Below are positions 16,331 to 23,857 of a stretch of 24,647 bases of DNA, piece by piece (positions within the stretch are counted from its first letter, which is position 1; every line of letters begins with the position of its first letter). The translations under genes and the position numbers were made by a program. The notes beneath the pieces were generated by a model. It saw nothing but the letters and a program-made list of their open reading frames with translations, had not been told where the DNA came from and did no database searches. Origin of the DNA: RGIG1995 sp045645205. Lineage in GTDB: Bacteria; Bacillota; Clostridia; Oscillospirales; CAG-272. The stretch covers positions 1 through 24,647 of the forward strand of contig JAZRIJ010000049.1 in NCBI GenBank assembly GCA_045645205.1, in the 5' to 3' direction.

Positions 16331-16945
16331 TTATTTAACCCAAGCTTCAAGACGGTGAATGTTAAAGCCTTTTTCGGAAAAGTTTTTTTCGTATTCAGTC
16401 ATTATATTATCTTTCGCAAACTCGCTATTATGCAGATCATATGTTACGTTTTCAAGTCTCCAATCATTTTCCATGAATTGTTCAAGAGAAAACTCAAAAA
16501 GCCCCGCATTATCGGTTTTAAAGAATATTGCCCCATCCTCTTTTAAAATCTGCTTATACACCTCAAGAAATGCTTTGTACGTAAGACGGCGTTTGTAGTG
16601 ACCAGCCTTAGGCCAAGGATCAGAAAAATTCAAATATATATAATCAACTGAATGCGGCGCAAAAAGCTCTGCTAAGGCTTTTGCATCACATATCATAAAC
16701 TTTATATTTTTCAGTTGTCTGTCTCTTGCTTTTTCTGCCGCGAGCAGTATAACATCGGAAACCTTCTCGACAGCTATATAGTTTATTTCAGGGTTGTTTT
16801 CTGCATTTTCAATAATAAATTTTCCCTTGCCGCAGCCTATTTCAAGATATGTTCTTCTATTGTAATCAAGTTCCGGTTTTCCAATAAAATACTCGGATAC
16901 AGCGGCAAGCCTTTCTGCCCCGTGCTTCTTTTTTCTCGCTCTCAT
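16331..16945 (-). CDS. trmB: tRNA (guanine-N7-)-methyltransferase
   Basis: TrmB methylates N7 of G46 in the variable loop of tRNAs using S-adenosylmethionine. The 204-residue protein has the Rossmann SAM motif LEIGCGKGKF (34-43), the acidic residue in AVEK (58-61), and the family hallmark NFSDPWPK followed by HYKRRL (about 106-121), which forms the catalytic and tRNA-binding surface. GAGG lies eight bases before the ATG. It stands alone on the minus strand, and its likely promoter lies inside the palindrome at 17024-17052. Length and motifs are normal. Confidence 0.95.
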   Translation of the reverse strand: MRARKKKHGAERLAAVSEYFIGKPELDYNRRTYLEIGCGKGKFIIENAENNPEINYIAVEKVSDVILLAAEKARDRQLKNIKFMICDAKALAELFAPHSVDYIYLNFSDPWPKAGHYKRRLTYKAFLEVYKQILKEDGAIFFKTDNAGLFEFSLEQFMENDWRLENVTYDLHNSEFAKDNIMTEYEKNFSEKGFNIHRLEAWVK

Positions 16946-17008
16946 TTTTTTACCTCATTTCAATTCAGATGTACATAGAATATTTATAAATACAACTACA
17001 TAATATTA

Positions 17009-17036
17009 TTGCTTTTTTTTATATTTATGTTATAAT
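17009..17036 (+). promoter_or_regulatory. Promoter of the HAAS-DUF4097-DUF378 operon
   Basis: TTGCTT (17009-17014) and TATAAT (17031-17036) are spaced by 16 bp, with TG at 17028-17029 as an extended -10. It reads rightward. Its -10 is the left arm of the palindrome at 17024-17052. Confidence 0.65.
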
Positions 17037-17052
17037 GATATTATAACATAAA
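17024..17052. repeat. 13-bp perfect inverted repeat holding two opposing -10 boxes
   Basis: TTTATGTTATAAT (17024-17036) and ATTATAACATAAA (17040-17052) are exact reverse complements separated by GAT. Each arm contains an extended -10 box for one direction. It may be simply a shared promoter or a regulator site. Confidence 0.8.
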
Positions 17053-17068
17053 GTATTATATAAAACAA
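17040..17068 (-). promoter_or_regulatory. Probable promoter of trmB
   Basis: Read on the minus strand, TTGTTT (17068-17063), a 17-bp spacer and TATAAT (17045-17040) with an extended TG form a good sigma-A promoter pointing toward trmB. The leader would be about 90 nt. Confidence 0.65.
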
Positions 17069-17104
17069 CATCTTACCTTAAATTTTCAGGAGGTTTTGCA
17101 TAAA

Positions 17105-18127
17105 GTGGAAAAGTTTATCTTCTTAGCTACTGTAAAAGACAGGCTTACAGAACTTAATCTTCCTCAAGAAGCTGTAAATAAGCACGTAAAAATATTTGAA
17201 AATTGCTTTAAAGGCAAGAGTGCTGATGACATTGATAAGATAATCAACGGTGCCGGTGGAATAGACGGAATTATAAGATCCATTTACAACCTTGAATCAG
17301 CAAAAAATAATCTTAAACCATTTCCGGCAAAATCAATTGACAAAACAAATAATTCGCTACCTACAGACAAGGTTACATCTTCAAACGGAAACACAACATA
17401 TAATAATGAATCGGTGTGCGTTGCACCTAAAAAGGATGTTGATCAAGCTGATGAAAACGCACTTTCTTTACAAAACAACATTCAATCTAATGCCGAGAGA
17501 GAAACAGATCAAAACAGCACAACTATTGAGATTACCAAATCTCCAAATATAGAAAAACATATAAGAGAAGCCGAAGAGCTTTCAGACACTTTGGAAAGAA
17601 CTATAATTACTTCCAACACTAACTCTGCATCCGATGTGGAATTTTCCGGAGAGTTGTCCGACTACGATTTTAAAAATTTTTTCGCAGAAAAACTTTCTGT
17701 GCCTGAAGAATGGGTAAAAACGCTAAGAGATAAGCTTTCCCCAAAAACATATAAGTCAACACTTCCTCTTGCTTTTTTAGCAGATGCTTTGTTGTTTATA
17801 ATTGTATTCGCACTTTTCATTCTTCTTTTGGCATCTGCTGTTATACTTTCGGTTGCATACATTGCTCTTCTTGTTGCAGGTCTTACATTTTCAGTAATTG
17901 CCATTGGTTACGGCATTTATATGAGCTTTAAAACACTGCCGATAGGATTATACGAAATTGGTATCGGCATTATATCACTCGGCATAACAATGCTTACCTG
18001 CATCCTTCTCTACAACTACGTAAAAAGACTTGTTCCTTTTATTTTTATGGAACTAAAAAAGCTCTTTATGCTTTGTGTCAGACTTACCAAAAGATATTTT
18101 GGAAAAACGGTAAAGGAGGAAATTTAA
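17105..18127 (+). CDS. HAAS/DUF1700-like membrane protein
   Basis: The first 60 or so residues resemble the small helical HAAS domain found in DUF1700-type proteins (FLATVKDRLTELNLP, then GKSADDIDKIINGAGG). A long polar, Asn/Ser/Thr-rich linker (about 65-175) follows. Then comes an amphipathic stretch and a C-terminal membrane region (about 215-315) with three or four helices, ending in a basic tail. No enzymatic motif is seen. The start is judged to be GTG at 17105, eleven bases after AGGAGG (17088-17093); an in-frame TTG at 17096 is only two bases from that site. The DUF4097-like gene follows after one base. This pairing is known in Firmicutes, where it is usually linked to envelope stress or adhesion, often with a PadR regulator that is not seen here. 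Exact function is unknown. Confidence 0.7.
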   Translation: MEKFIFLATVKDRLTELNLPQEAVNKHVKIFENCFKGKSADDIDKIINGAGGIDGIIRSIYNLESAKNNLKPFPAKSIDKTNNSLPTDKVTSSNGNTTYNNESVCVAPKKDVDQADENALSLQNNIQSNAERETDQNSTTIEITKSPNIEKHIREAEELSDTLERTIITSNTNSASDVEFSGELSDYDFKNFFAEKLSVPEEWVKTLRDKLSPKTYKSTLPLAFLADALLFIIVFALFILLLASAVILSVAYIALLVAGLTFSVIAIGYGIYMSFKTLPIGLYEIGIGIISLGITMLTCILLYNYVKRLVPFIFMELKKLFMLCVRLTKRYFGKTVKEEI

Positions 18128-18128
18128 C

Positions 18129-19004
18129 ATGAGAAAGACATCCATATTTTTCCTCATTATTTCTGTAATTCTTATAATAAGCGGTTTTATTCTAAAAAAT
18201 AAAGCTATAGAAACTGCAGAGGCAGAAAAAATAGATTTATTTAGACAGACCTTAACCGATAACGGAGATTTCATTGAAACAATTGAATTTTCAACACTTG
18301 ACACAAATAAGATTAATATAAATCTTAAAGATACTGATATTAATATTTCTGGCAGTTCAACAAAATCATACGTTGAAATATTGAATTTTAATGTACTTGA
18401 GTATGCGACTTATTCAAACAACCGTACCTTTAACATTGAAGATGACCTTATCTCTGCTGTTGTAGGTCGAGCACAAGGTGGAAATATAAAATTCGACGGA
18501 ATAAGAGATTATGTACGTTTTGACAAACACAATTCTAAAAGAATAGTTAATATATATCTTTCGACAGATTCCTCTGTTAAAATTTTTGATATTAATATAA
18601 AAAACGGTAATATTAATATTGATAACACTAATCTCATTTGTGATTATAATGTTGTAATTAATGAAGGAAATTTAAAAATTACAAATATACCTGAAATCTC
18701 TCTTATAAAGGCAGAAATAAAAAAAGGAAATATAAATCTTGTAAATACCTTTTCTGCAAATACCGATATTAAAATAGAAAACGGAAACATTGATTTTTCA
18801 ACTCCAAATAATATGATCTACGATTTTTCCGTAGAGTCTGAAACCGGAGAAATTAAATACAACGAAGAGATTTACAAAGGTACATTTATTCTTGAAAACG
18901 AAGAGATAAACGGTAACTTTAAAGCACATATAGGTGTTGGTAAAGTTACAATAAAAACAATTGCTCCCACAATCCAGCAACCTGTTGAAAATCAGAATGC
19001 ATAA
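18129..19004 (+). CDS. DUF4097-like putative envelope protein with beta-repeats
   Basis: A single N-terminal membrane anchor (about 5-22) follows the basic MRK, so most of the 291 residues should lie outside the membrane. The body consists of short repeating beta strands of the type IKNGNINID, INEGNLKIT, IKKGNINLV and IENGNIDFS, a pattern typical of DUF4097/DUF2807-like right-handed beta-helix proteins annotated as putative adhesins. Lys, Asn and Ile dominate and the gene is visibly richer in A+T than its neighbours, partly because of that composition. AAGGAGG at 18113-18119 gives a clear start one base after the HAAS gene. The family match is by pattern only, and any binding partner is unknown. 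Confidence 0.7.
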   Translation: MRKTSIFFLIISVILIISGFILKNKAIETAEAEKIDLFRQTLTDNGDFIETIEFSTLDTNKININLKDTDINISGSSTKSYVEILNFNVLEYATYSNNRTFNIEDDLISAVVGRAQGGNIKFDGIRDYVRFDKHNSKRIVNIYLSTDSSVKIFDINIKNGNINIDNTNLICDYNVVINEGNLKITNIPEISLIKAEIKKGNINLVNTFSANTDIKIENGNIDFSTPNNMIYDFSVESETGEIKYNEEIYKGTFILENEEINGNFKAHIGVGKVTIKTIAPTIQQPVENQNA

Positions 19005-19010
19005 AATTTT

Positions 19011-19080
19011 AAATTCTGTCAATCATAATAATGCTCAAAATTAAAATTTAAGGAGCTGAAAAAAATGCTTGACAGAATTT
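19011..19080 (+). repeat. 12-bp inverted repeat bracketing the DUF378 gene start
   Basis: AAATTCTGTCAA (19011-19022) is the exact reverse complement of TTGACAGAATTT (19069-19080), which covers codons 2-6 of the next gene. The 46-nt loop holds its ribosome site and ATG. It could be an mRNA fold or chance. Confidence 0.5.
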
Positions 19081-19274
19081 GTGTTATTTTGCTTATTGTA
19101 GGCGGTCTCAACTGGGGTAGTATCGGTTTATTTAAATTTGATATTGTAAGCTGGCTCTTCGGCGGTCAGGCAGATCTAATAAGCAGAATTGTTTACACCA
19201 TAGTCGGTCTCTCGGCAATTTGGTGTGTTTCCCTTCTCTTCAGAAGGCGTGAAGACATTTTTGAAGAAAACTAA
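19065..19274 (+). CDS. DUF378 family small membrane protein
   Basis: This 69-residue protein has two membrane helices (about 3-22 and 40-58) and the family signature GGLNWGSIGLF near the N terminus, followed by a short loop with FGG and a basic then acidic tail (RRREDIFEEN). DUF378 proteins (YuzA-like) are widespread in Firmicutes without a defined function. AAGGAG precedes the ATG. It lies 60 bp after the DUF4097-like gene on the same strand, with no terminator between them, so it is probably the third gene of that operon, and a strong terminator follows at once. Confidence 0.9.
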   Translation: MLDRICVILLIVGGLNWGSIGLFKFDIVSWLFGGQADLISRIVYTIVGLSAIWCVSLLFRRREDIFEEN

Positions 19275-19309
19275 AAAATATATCCTCCTATTTCGGAGGA
19301 TATATTTTT
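19274..19309. terminator. Perfect bidirectional terminator between DUF378 and ABC-F genes
   Basis: AAAAATATATCCTCC (19274-19288) pairs perfectly with GGAGGATATATTTTT (19295-19309) around a 6-nt loop. It begins at the DUF378 stop codon and overlaps the stop codon of the ABC-F gene, serving both convergent transcripts. Confidence 0.92.
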
Positions 19310-21182
19310 ATATTTCAAGCAATTCATACAACTCTAGAAGCCTTGCTTCAAGCTCTTCTTTTTTCTGCCATTTCTCAGCTGATTTTTTGTAATCGGTCGC
19401 CCATTCTTCAATTTCAATTTCTAAATCTTCGAGCTGTTTTTCAATTTTTTCTGCCTCTTCCTTTGCAAGTCTTATCTTTCGTTCTTGCTTTCTGAGTTCG
19501 GCTTGCTCTTTTTTGTTTTGGACATAGCTTTCTTTTGATGATGTCATTTTTTCTTCCATTTGCCCCTCGAGGCTTTGCGACTGCTTGCTCTTTTGGTATC
19601 TGCAAAAATCCTCGTAAGAGCCAATAAAGTTAGAAACCTTTCCATTATCAAAATTCAATATTCTGTTTGCAAGTTTGGAAAGAAAATATCTGTCGTGAGT
19701 AACAGCTATAATCGTTCCCTCAAAATCAAGCAACGCATTTTCCAAAGCCTCTCTTGAATTAATATCAAGATGGTTTGTCGGCTCGTCAAGTATAAGCAAA
19801 TTCATCCTTGAAAGGATAAGCTTACATAATGTAAGTCTTGCTTTCTCTCCACCGCTTAACATGGACACACTTTTTTGTATATCGTCTCCCTTAAACAAAA
19901 ATAATGCCAACGCATTTCTTATCTCTGTTTGCGTAAGGTTTTCATAGGAACTCCATAACTCTTCGAGAACAGTGTTGTTTTCATTTAATTCCTGATTCTC
20001 TTGATCATAGTATCCGACCTTAACGTTATATCCATATTCCATTGCGCCTGTATCACTACGGAGTCTTTCAGCTAATATTTTTATCAAAGTAGATTTTCCA
20101 CACCCGTTTGGGCCTGTTATAAATACATGCTCTCTCTTGTGTATCTCAAAACTTACATCAGAAAAAAGTTTAAGGTTTCCAAAAGATTTTGAAAGACATT
20201 TTGCTTTTAAAACATCATTTCCGCTTTCTGTTGATGAATTAAACTTAAGTCTGATACTTTCAGGTAAACTTTCAGGACGCTCTACTCTATCCATTTTGTC
20301 AAGCAGCTTTTGCCTGCTTTCCGCCGCAATAATATTTCTTTCTCTGTTCCACCGTCTCTGCTGTTCGATATAACTCTCTATTCGCGCTATTTCTCTCTGT
20401 TGATTTCTATAATGCCTCTCCTGTATCTCACGGTCAGTCTTTTTCTGTTCTATGTACTGTGTATAGTTCCCGTTATATACCTTGCTTTTTCCGTTTTCAA
20501 TTTCAAGAATTTTCGTTGCAATTCTGTCAAGAAAATATCTGTCGTGAGAAATAATCAGTACTGTTTTTTTATAATTGCGTAAAAAATCTTCAAGCCACTC
20601 TACAGAATATGTATCCAAATGGTTTGTAGGTTCATCAAGAAGCATTATATCAGGCTCTCGTAAAATCAAACGAACCATAGCAAGCCTTGTCTTCTGCCCT
20701 CCGCTAAGCTTTGAGATGCGCGTATCCCACATAGACTCGTCAAACCCCATATATTTCAATGCGCCTTTTACTCTGCCCCTAAATTCATATCCGCCTTCCT
20801 TGGTAAATTGATCATGCAATACAGCATATCTTTCTGCAAGACTGTTGTTGCCGTTTTCGATCTCGCGGCGGAGAAACTCAAGTTCTTTTTCTTTTTCAAT
20901 AAGAGCGCTTTTGGCAAGCATTGTCTCACTGAGCACAGTGCTGTTTTCGTCAAATGCATTTTCCTGCGCCAAAACACCAAGAGTCTTGTCCTTAGCAATA
21001 TAAACATTCCCCTCGGTTTGAGTATATTCACCCGTAATAATTCTGAAAAGAGTGGTCTTTCCGGCACCATTTACGCCGACAATTCCTAATCTTTCACCAT
21101 CATTCAGCGCAAAGGATACCTTTTTTATGATTTCCTCGCTCCCAAATGTCATATTAATGTTTTCGCATGAGATACTTATCAT
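19308..21182 (-). CDS. ABC-F family ATPase (YdiF-like)
   Basis: ABC-F proteins are soluble twin-ATPase factors that bind the ribosomal E site, either aiding translation or protecting against ribosome-targeting drugs. The 624 residues hold two nucleotide domains: Walker A GVNGAGKT (36-43) and GPNGCGKS, signatures LSGGQKTR and LSGGEKAR, and two LDEPTNHLD Walker B segments. The charged interdomain linker that reaches toward the P-site tRNA and a long C-terminal coiled coil are also present, and there are no membrane helices. This build resembles YdiF-type housekeeping members more than dedicated resistance proteins, but I cannot exclude resistance. GGAGAGG lies five bases before the ATG, directly preceded by a terminator hairpin at 21196-21229. 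Confidence 0.93.
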   Translation of the reverse strand: MISISCENINMTFGSEEIIKKVSFALNDGERLGIVGVNGAGKTTLFRIITGEYTQTEGNVYIAKDKTLGVLAQENAFDENSTVLSETMLAKSALIEKEKELEFLRREIENGNNSLAERYAVLHDQFTKEGGYEFRGRVKGALKYMGFDESMWDTRISKLSGGQKTRLAMVRLILREPDIMLLDEPTNHLDTYSVEWLEDFLRNYKKTVLIISHDRYFLDRIATKILEIENGKSKVYNGNYTQYIEQKKTDREIQERHYRNQQREIARIESYIEQQRRWNRERNIIAAESRQKLLDKMDRVERPESLPESIRLKFNSSTESGNDVLKAKCLSKSFGNLKLFSDVSFEIHKREHVFITGPNGCGKSTLIKILAERLRSDTGAMEYGYNVKVGYYDQENQELNENNTVLEELWSSYENLTQTEIRNALALFLFKGDDIQKSVSMLSGGEKARLTLCKLILSRMNLLILDEPTNHLDINSREALENALLDFEGTIIAVTHDRYFLSKLANRILNFDNGKVSNFIGSYEDFCRYQKSKQSQSLEGQMEEKMTSSKESYVQNKKEQAELRKQERKIRLAKEEAEKIEKQLEDLEIEIEEWATDYKKSAEKWQKKEELEARLLELYELLEI

Positions 21183-21195
21183 TTAACCTCTCCGT

Positions 21196-21229
21196 AAAAA
21201 AAGGGCTTTTTACATATTAAGCCCTTTTT
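21196..21229 (-). terminator. Terminator upstream of ABC-F; end of zinc-ribbon gene or attenuator
   Basis: AAAAAGGGCTT (21198-21208) pairs with AAGCCCTTTTT (21219-21229) over a 10-nt loop. On the minus strand a run of seven T follows, an excellent terminator. It ends only about 13 bases before the ABC-F start codon. Confidence 0.88.
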
Positions 21230-21255
21230 GCCGTTATTTATTCACTATCTGTTGT

Positions 21256-21630
21256 TTATTCTTCTGTTTCTTCAGCCTGTTTTGCTCCGCACTTGGGACA
21301 AAAAGCCATTTCATCATCAAGCTTTTCTCCGCATTCGGAACAAGCCTTGGTATTATTTATTAAATTTATTTCGGTACGGAGTCTCTCGATTTCCACCATG
21401 GACTTTTCAATTTTATCATAAGCCATGGCAATCTTTTTCTCATCAATATCGGAATTTTTCATCTGCTTGTAATAAAGCTCGCCCATTTCCTTGTAGGCAT
21501 CTTCAAGTTTAGACTTTTCACGCATAAGATTAAACTTGCTTTTTGCAAGTCCAGAAAGTCTCTCGGTCTCTTTGGCAGTATAATTAGCCGCGTTGGAAAC
21601 CTTCTTATATACTTCATCCCAAAAATCCAT
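21256..21630 (-). CDS. Zinc-ribbon protein with coiled coil, unknown function
   Basis: The 124-residue protein begins with helical, heptad-like sequence (about 1-90, rich in Lys and Glu) and ends in a zinc ribbon with two CxxC pairs (CSECG at about 96-100 and CPKCG at about 111-115), then an acidic tail. Nothing suggests catalysis. Proteins of this general build are common in Clostridia and are annotated only as zinc-ribbon proteins. AAGGAG lies eight bases before the ATG, and a perfect consensus promoter sits just upstream. It lies between a topoisomerase subunit and an ABC-F gene, all on the minus strand; whether that is functional is unknown. Confidence 0.85.
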   Translation of the reverse strand: MDFWDEVYKKVSNAANYTAKETERLSGLAKSKFNLMREKSKLEDAYKEMGELYYKQMKNSDIDEKKIAMAYDKIEKSMVEIERLRTEINLINNTKACSECGEKLDDEMAFCPKCGAKQAEETEE

Positions 21631-21664
21631 AGTTATTCTCCTTTGTTTTTTATTTTACAAGTAT

Positions 21665-21693
21665 ATTATAAACCAAATATATCCCAATGTCAA
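21665..21693 (-). promoter_or_regulatory. Perfect consensus promoter of the zinc-ribbon gene
   Basis: On the minus strand TTGACA (21693-21688), a 17-bp spacer and TATAAT (21670-21665) match the sigma-A consensus exactly. It begins four bases after the topoisomerase stop codon. It may also feed the ABC-F gene by read-through. Confidence 0.85.
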
Positions 21694-21696
21694 TGA

Positions 21697-23685
21697 CTAT
21701 ATATCCACCTCAGCCAAATATTCGTTTCCGTGCAGTGTAATAAATTTTTTTCTTTCAGCAAGATTATCTCCCAAAAGGGTTTCAAATATTCTTTCGGTCT
21801 CAACAGCATCAGCAGGCTCTACTTTTATAAGCCTCCTCGTAACAGGATTCATCGTGGTCTGCCACATCATATCAGGTTGATTCTCACCAAGTCCTTTTGA
21901 ACGTTGCAAGGTATATTTAGACTTTCCGAGATTTTTTATAATATCATTTTTTTCGGTCTCGTTGTATGCAAAATAAATATCATCTCCGCAGGTTATTTCA
22001 AATAACGGCGATTCTGCAATATAGACCCTTCCTTCTTTTATAAGTGTAGGAAGTAGTCTGTAAAACATTGTCAAAATAAGTGTTCTGATCTGAAAACCAT
22101 CTTCATCAGCATCAGTACAGATAATAATTTTTGACCAATTTAAAGAATCAAGATCAAACGGTACAACATCACCCTTTACCTTTGTAGTGATCTCAACCCC
22201 GCAGCCTATAACCTTTAACAGATCAATAATAATATCATTTTTAAATATTTTATCATAAGTACTCTTTAAACAGTTGAGTGTCTTACCTCTTACCGGTATA
22301 ATAGCCTGATATTCTGCATTTCTTCCAAGCTTACAAGACCCCATAGCAGAGTCGCCCTCTACTATATACAGTTCGCGTTTTGTGCCGTCTTTTGTTCTGC
22401 AGTCAACATATTTGTCAACTCGGTTTGCAATATCCATAGTACCTGCAAGCTTTTTCTTAAGATTAAGCCTTGTTTTTTCTGCATTTTCACGGCTTCTCTT
22501 GTTTACAAGAACTTGATTTGCAAAACGCTCTGCCTCAATCGGCTTTTCCTTAAAGTAGATTTCCAGCTTACTCTTAAGAAAGTTCGTCATACTCTCAGCA
22601 ATAAATGGATTACTGATTGCTTTCTTTGTCTGGTTAGCATATGATGTCTGCGTAGAAAAGCTGTTTGAAACGAATACCAGGCAGTCTTCAATATCATTGA
22701 AACTTATCTTACTTTCATTTTTCAAATATTTGCCCGAACTTTTAAGAAATTTATCTATTTCATAAACAAATGCATTTCTTACAGCCTTATCGGGTGAACC
22801 GCCGTGCTCAAGAAAGCTTGAATTGTGATAATATTCAATAACCTTTGTTGTATTTGATGAACAAAACGCAATTTCAGCCTTAAGCTTATAATCCTCTTTA
22901 TCTTCTCTGTCTCTTCCCTCGTCTTCATAGCTCCAAAGAACAGGCTGAGTCAGTGGATTTTCTCCTGCAAGCTCAACAACGTAGTCTGATATACCGTTTG
23001 GATATACAAATTCAAAATTATCAAACTTACCGTCTGTATTTTCATATTTAAGCTCAAATTTCAGTCCGGCATTAACTACAGATTGTTTTTTAAGCATTTC
23101 AGTAAAAAACTCAAGAGGAATGTTTATATCTGTAAATACTTCAATATCCGGACGCCATTTTATGATAGTGCCATGTTTCTTTTCTTTTTTTTCAATTTCT
23201 CTGACAGTAAATTTCCCCGAAGGCTTTCCTTTTTTAAAATTCATTTCGGAAACTTCTTTTCCGTTAAATGACCGAACCTTCATATATTCAGAAGAATACT
23301 GTGTAGCGCAAGCACCAAGCCCATTTGTTCCCAATGAATACGCATAAGCTCCATCAGCATTATTTTTGTATTTACCGCCTGCATAAAGCTCACAGTAAAC
23401 CAACTCCCAATTATAACGCTTTTCTTTTTCATTATAACCCATAGGAACACCGCGTCCAAAATCCTCAATTTCGATTGAGTGATCAGCATAAACCGTTATT
23501 ATTATTCTGTCTCCAAAACCTTCTCTTGCCTCGTCTACCGAGTTTGACAAAATCTCAAACACAGAATGCTCGCACCCCTCAAGTCCATCCGAGCCGAATA
23601 TAACCGCCGGCTTAAGCCTTACTCTGTCTGCACCCTTCAGAGTTGATATACTGTTGTTATCATAACCCTTTCTGTTTTCTGCCAT
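21697..23685 (-). CDS. Divergent type IIA topoisomerase B subunit (GyrB/ParE paralogue)
   Basis: The B subunit supplies the ATPase and metal-binding TOPRIM parts of a type II topoisomerase. The 662 residues show the GHKL ATPase (VFEILSNSVDEA with Glu44 and Asn48, DFGRGVP at 75-81, TNGLGACATQ at 120-129). The transducer carries QTKK (352-355), and TOPRIM carries EGDSA (443-447) and DADED (525-529), then QRSKGLGE. All catalytic acids remain, but several near-invariant GyrB blocks differ: EGDSAMGSCKLGR in place of EGDSAGGSAKQGR, DADEDGFQIRT in place of DADVDGSHIRT, and an altered ATP lid. It looks like a separate paralogue class rather than the main gyrase. No A subunit gene lies beside it. GGAGG precedes the ATG. 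Confidence 0.88.
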   Translation of the reverse strand: MAENRKGYDNNSISTLKGADRVRLKPAVIFGSDGLEGCEHSVFEILSNSVDEAREGFGDRIIITVYADHSIEIEDFGRGVPMGYNEKEKRYNWELVYCELYAGGKYKNNADGAYAYSLGTNGLGACATQYSSEYMKVRSFNGKEVSEMNFKKGKPSGKFTVREIEKKEKKHGTIIKWRPDIEVFTDINIPLEFFTEMLKKQSVVNAGLKFELKYENTDGKFDNFEFVYPNGISDYVVELAGENPLTQPVLWSYEDEGRDREDKEDYKLKAEIAFCSSNTTKVIEYYHNSSFLEHGGSPDKAVRNAFVYEIDKFLKSSGKYLKNESKISFNDIEDCLVFVSNSFSTQTSYANQTKKAISNPFIAESMTNFLKSKLEIYFKEKPIEAERFANQVLVNKRSRENAEKTRLNLKKKLAGTMDIANRVDKYVDCRTKDGTKRELYIVEGDSAMGSCKLGRNAEYQAIIPVRGKTLNCLKSTYDKIFKNDIIIDLLKVIGCGVEITTKVKGDVVPFDLDSLNWSKIIICTDADEDGFQIRTLILTMFYRLLPTLIKEGRVYIAESPLFEITCGDDIYFAYNETEKNDIIKNLGKSKYTLQRSKGLGENQPDMMWQTTMNPVTRRLIKVEPADAVETERIFETLLGDNLAERKKFITLHGNEYLAEVDI

Positions 23686-23740
23686 TTGAAACCTCCGAGA
23701 ATTTGTTTTGTGGGCAAATTAGCGATAATTCTATTGTAAT

Positions 23741-23769
23741 ATTATATTGTTTTTTTGAAATTTTGTCAA
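23741..23769 (-). promoter_or_regulatory. Perfect consensus promoter of the topoisomerase gene
   Basis: On the minus strand TTGACA (23769-23764), a 17-bp spacer and TATAAT (23746-23741) match the sigma-A consensus exactly, about 55 bases before the start codon. Confidence 0.85.
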
Positions 23770-23788
23770 GTTTATTTTAATTCTGCAC

Positions 23789-23816
23789 TTGTTTTCAGAA
23801 ACAAATATGTTATAAT
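23789..23816 (+). promoter_or_regulatory. Promoter of the inositol monophosphatase family gene
   Basis: TTGTTT (23789-23794) and TATAAT (23811-23816) are spaced by 16 bp, with a TG at 23808-23809 as an extended -10. It diverges from the topoisomerase promoter. Confidence 0.65.
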
Positions 23817-23857
23817 AATGTAGTATCTTATATTTTAAATAAAGGACTGTGAGTATT

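Noticed and set aside
19004..19049. AAATTTTAA/TTAAAATTT inverted repeat before the DUF378 gene
   Set aside because: Composed only of A and T in an AT-rich spacer with no T-run after it, so chance is likely; only the longer mixed-sequence repeat is reported.
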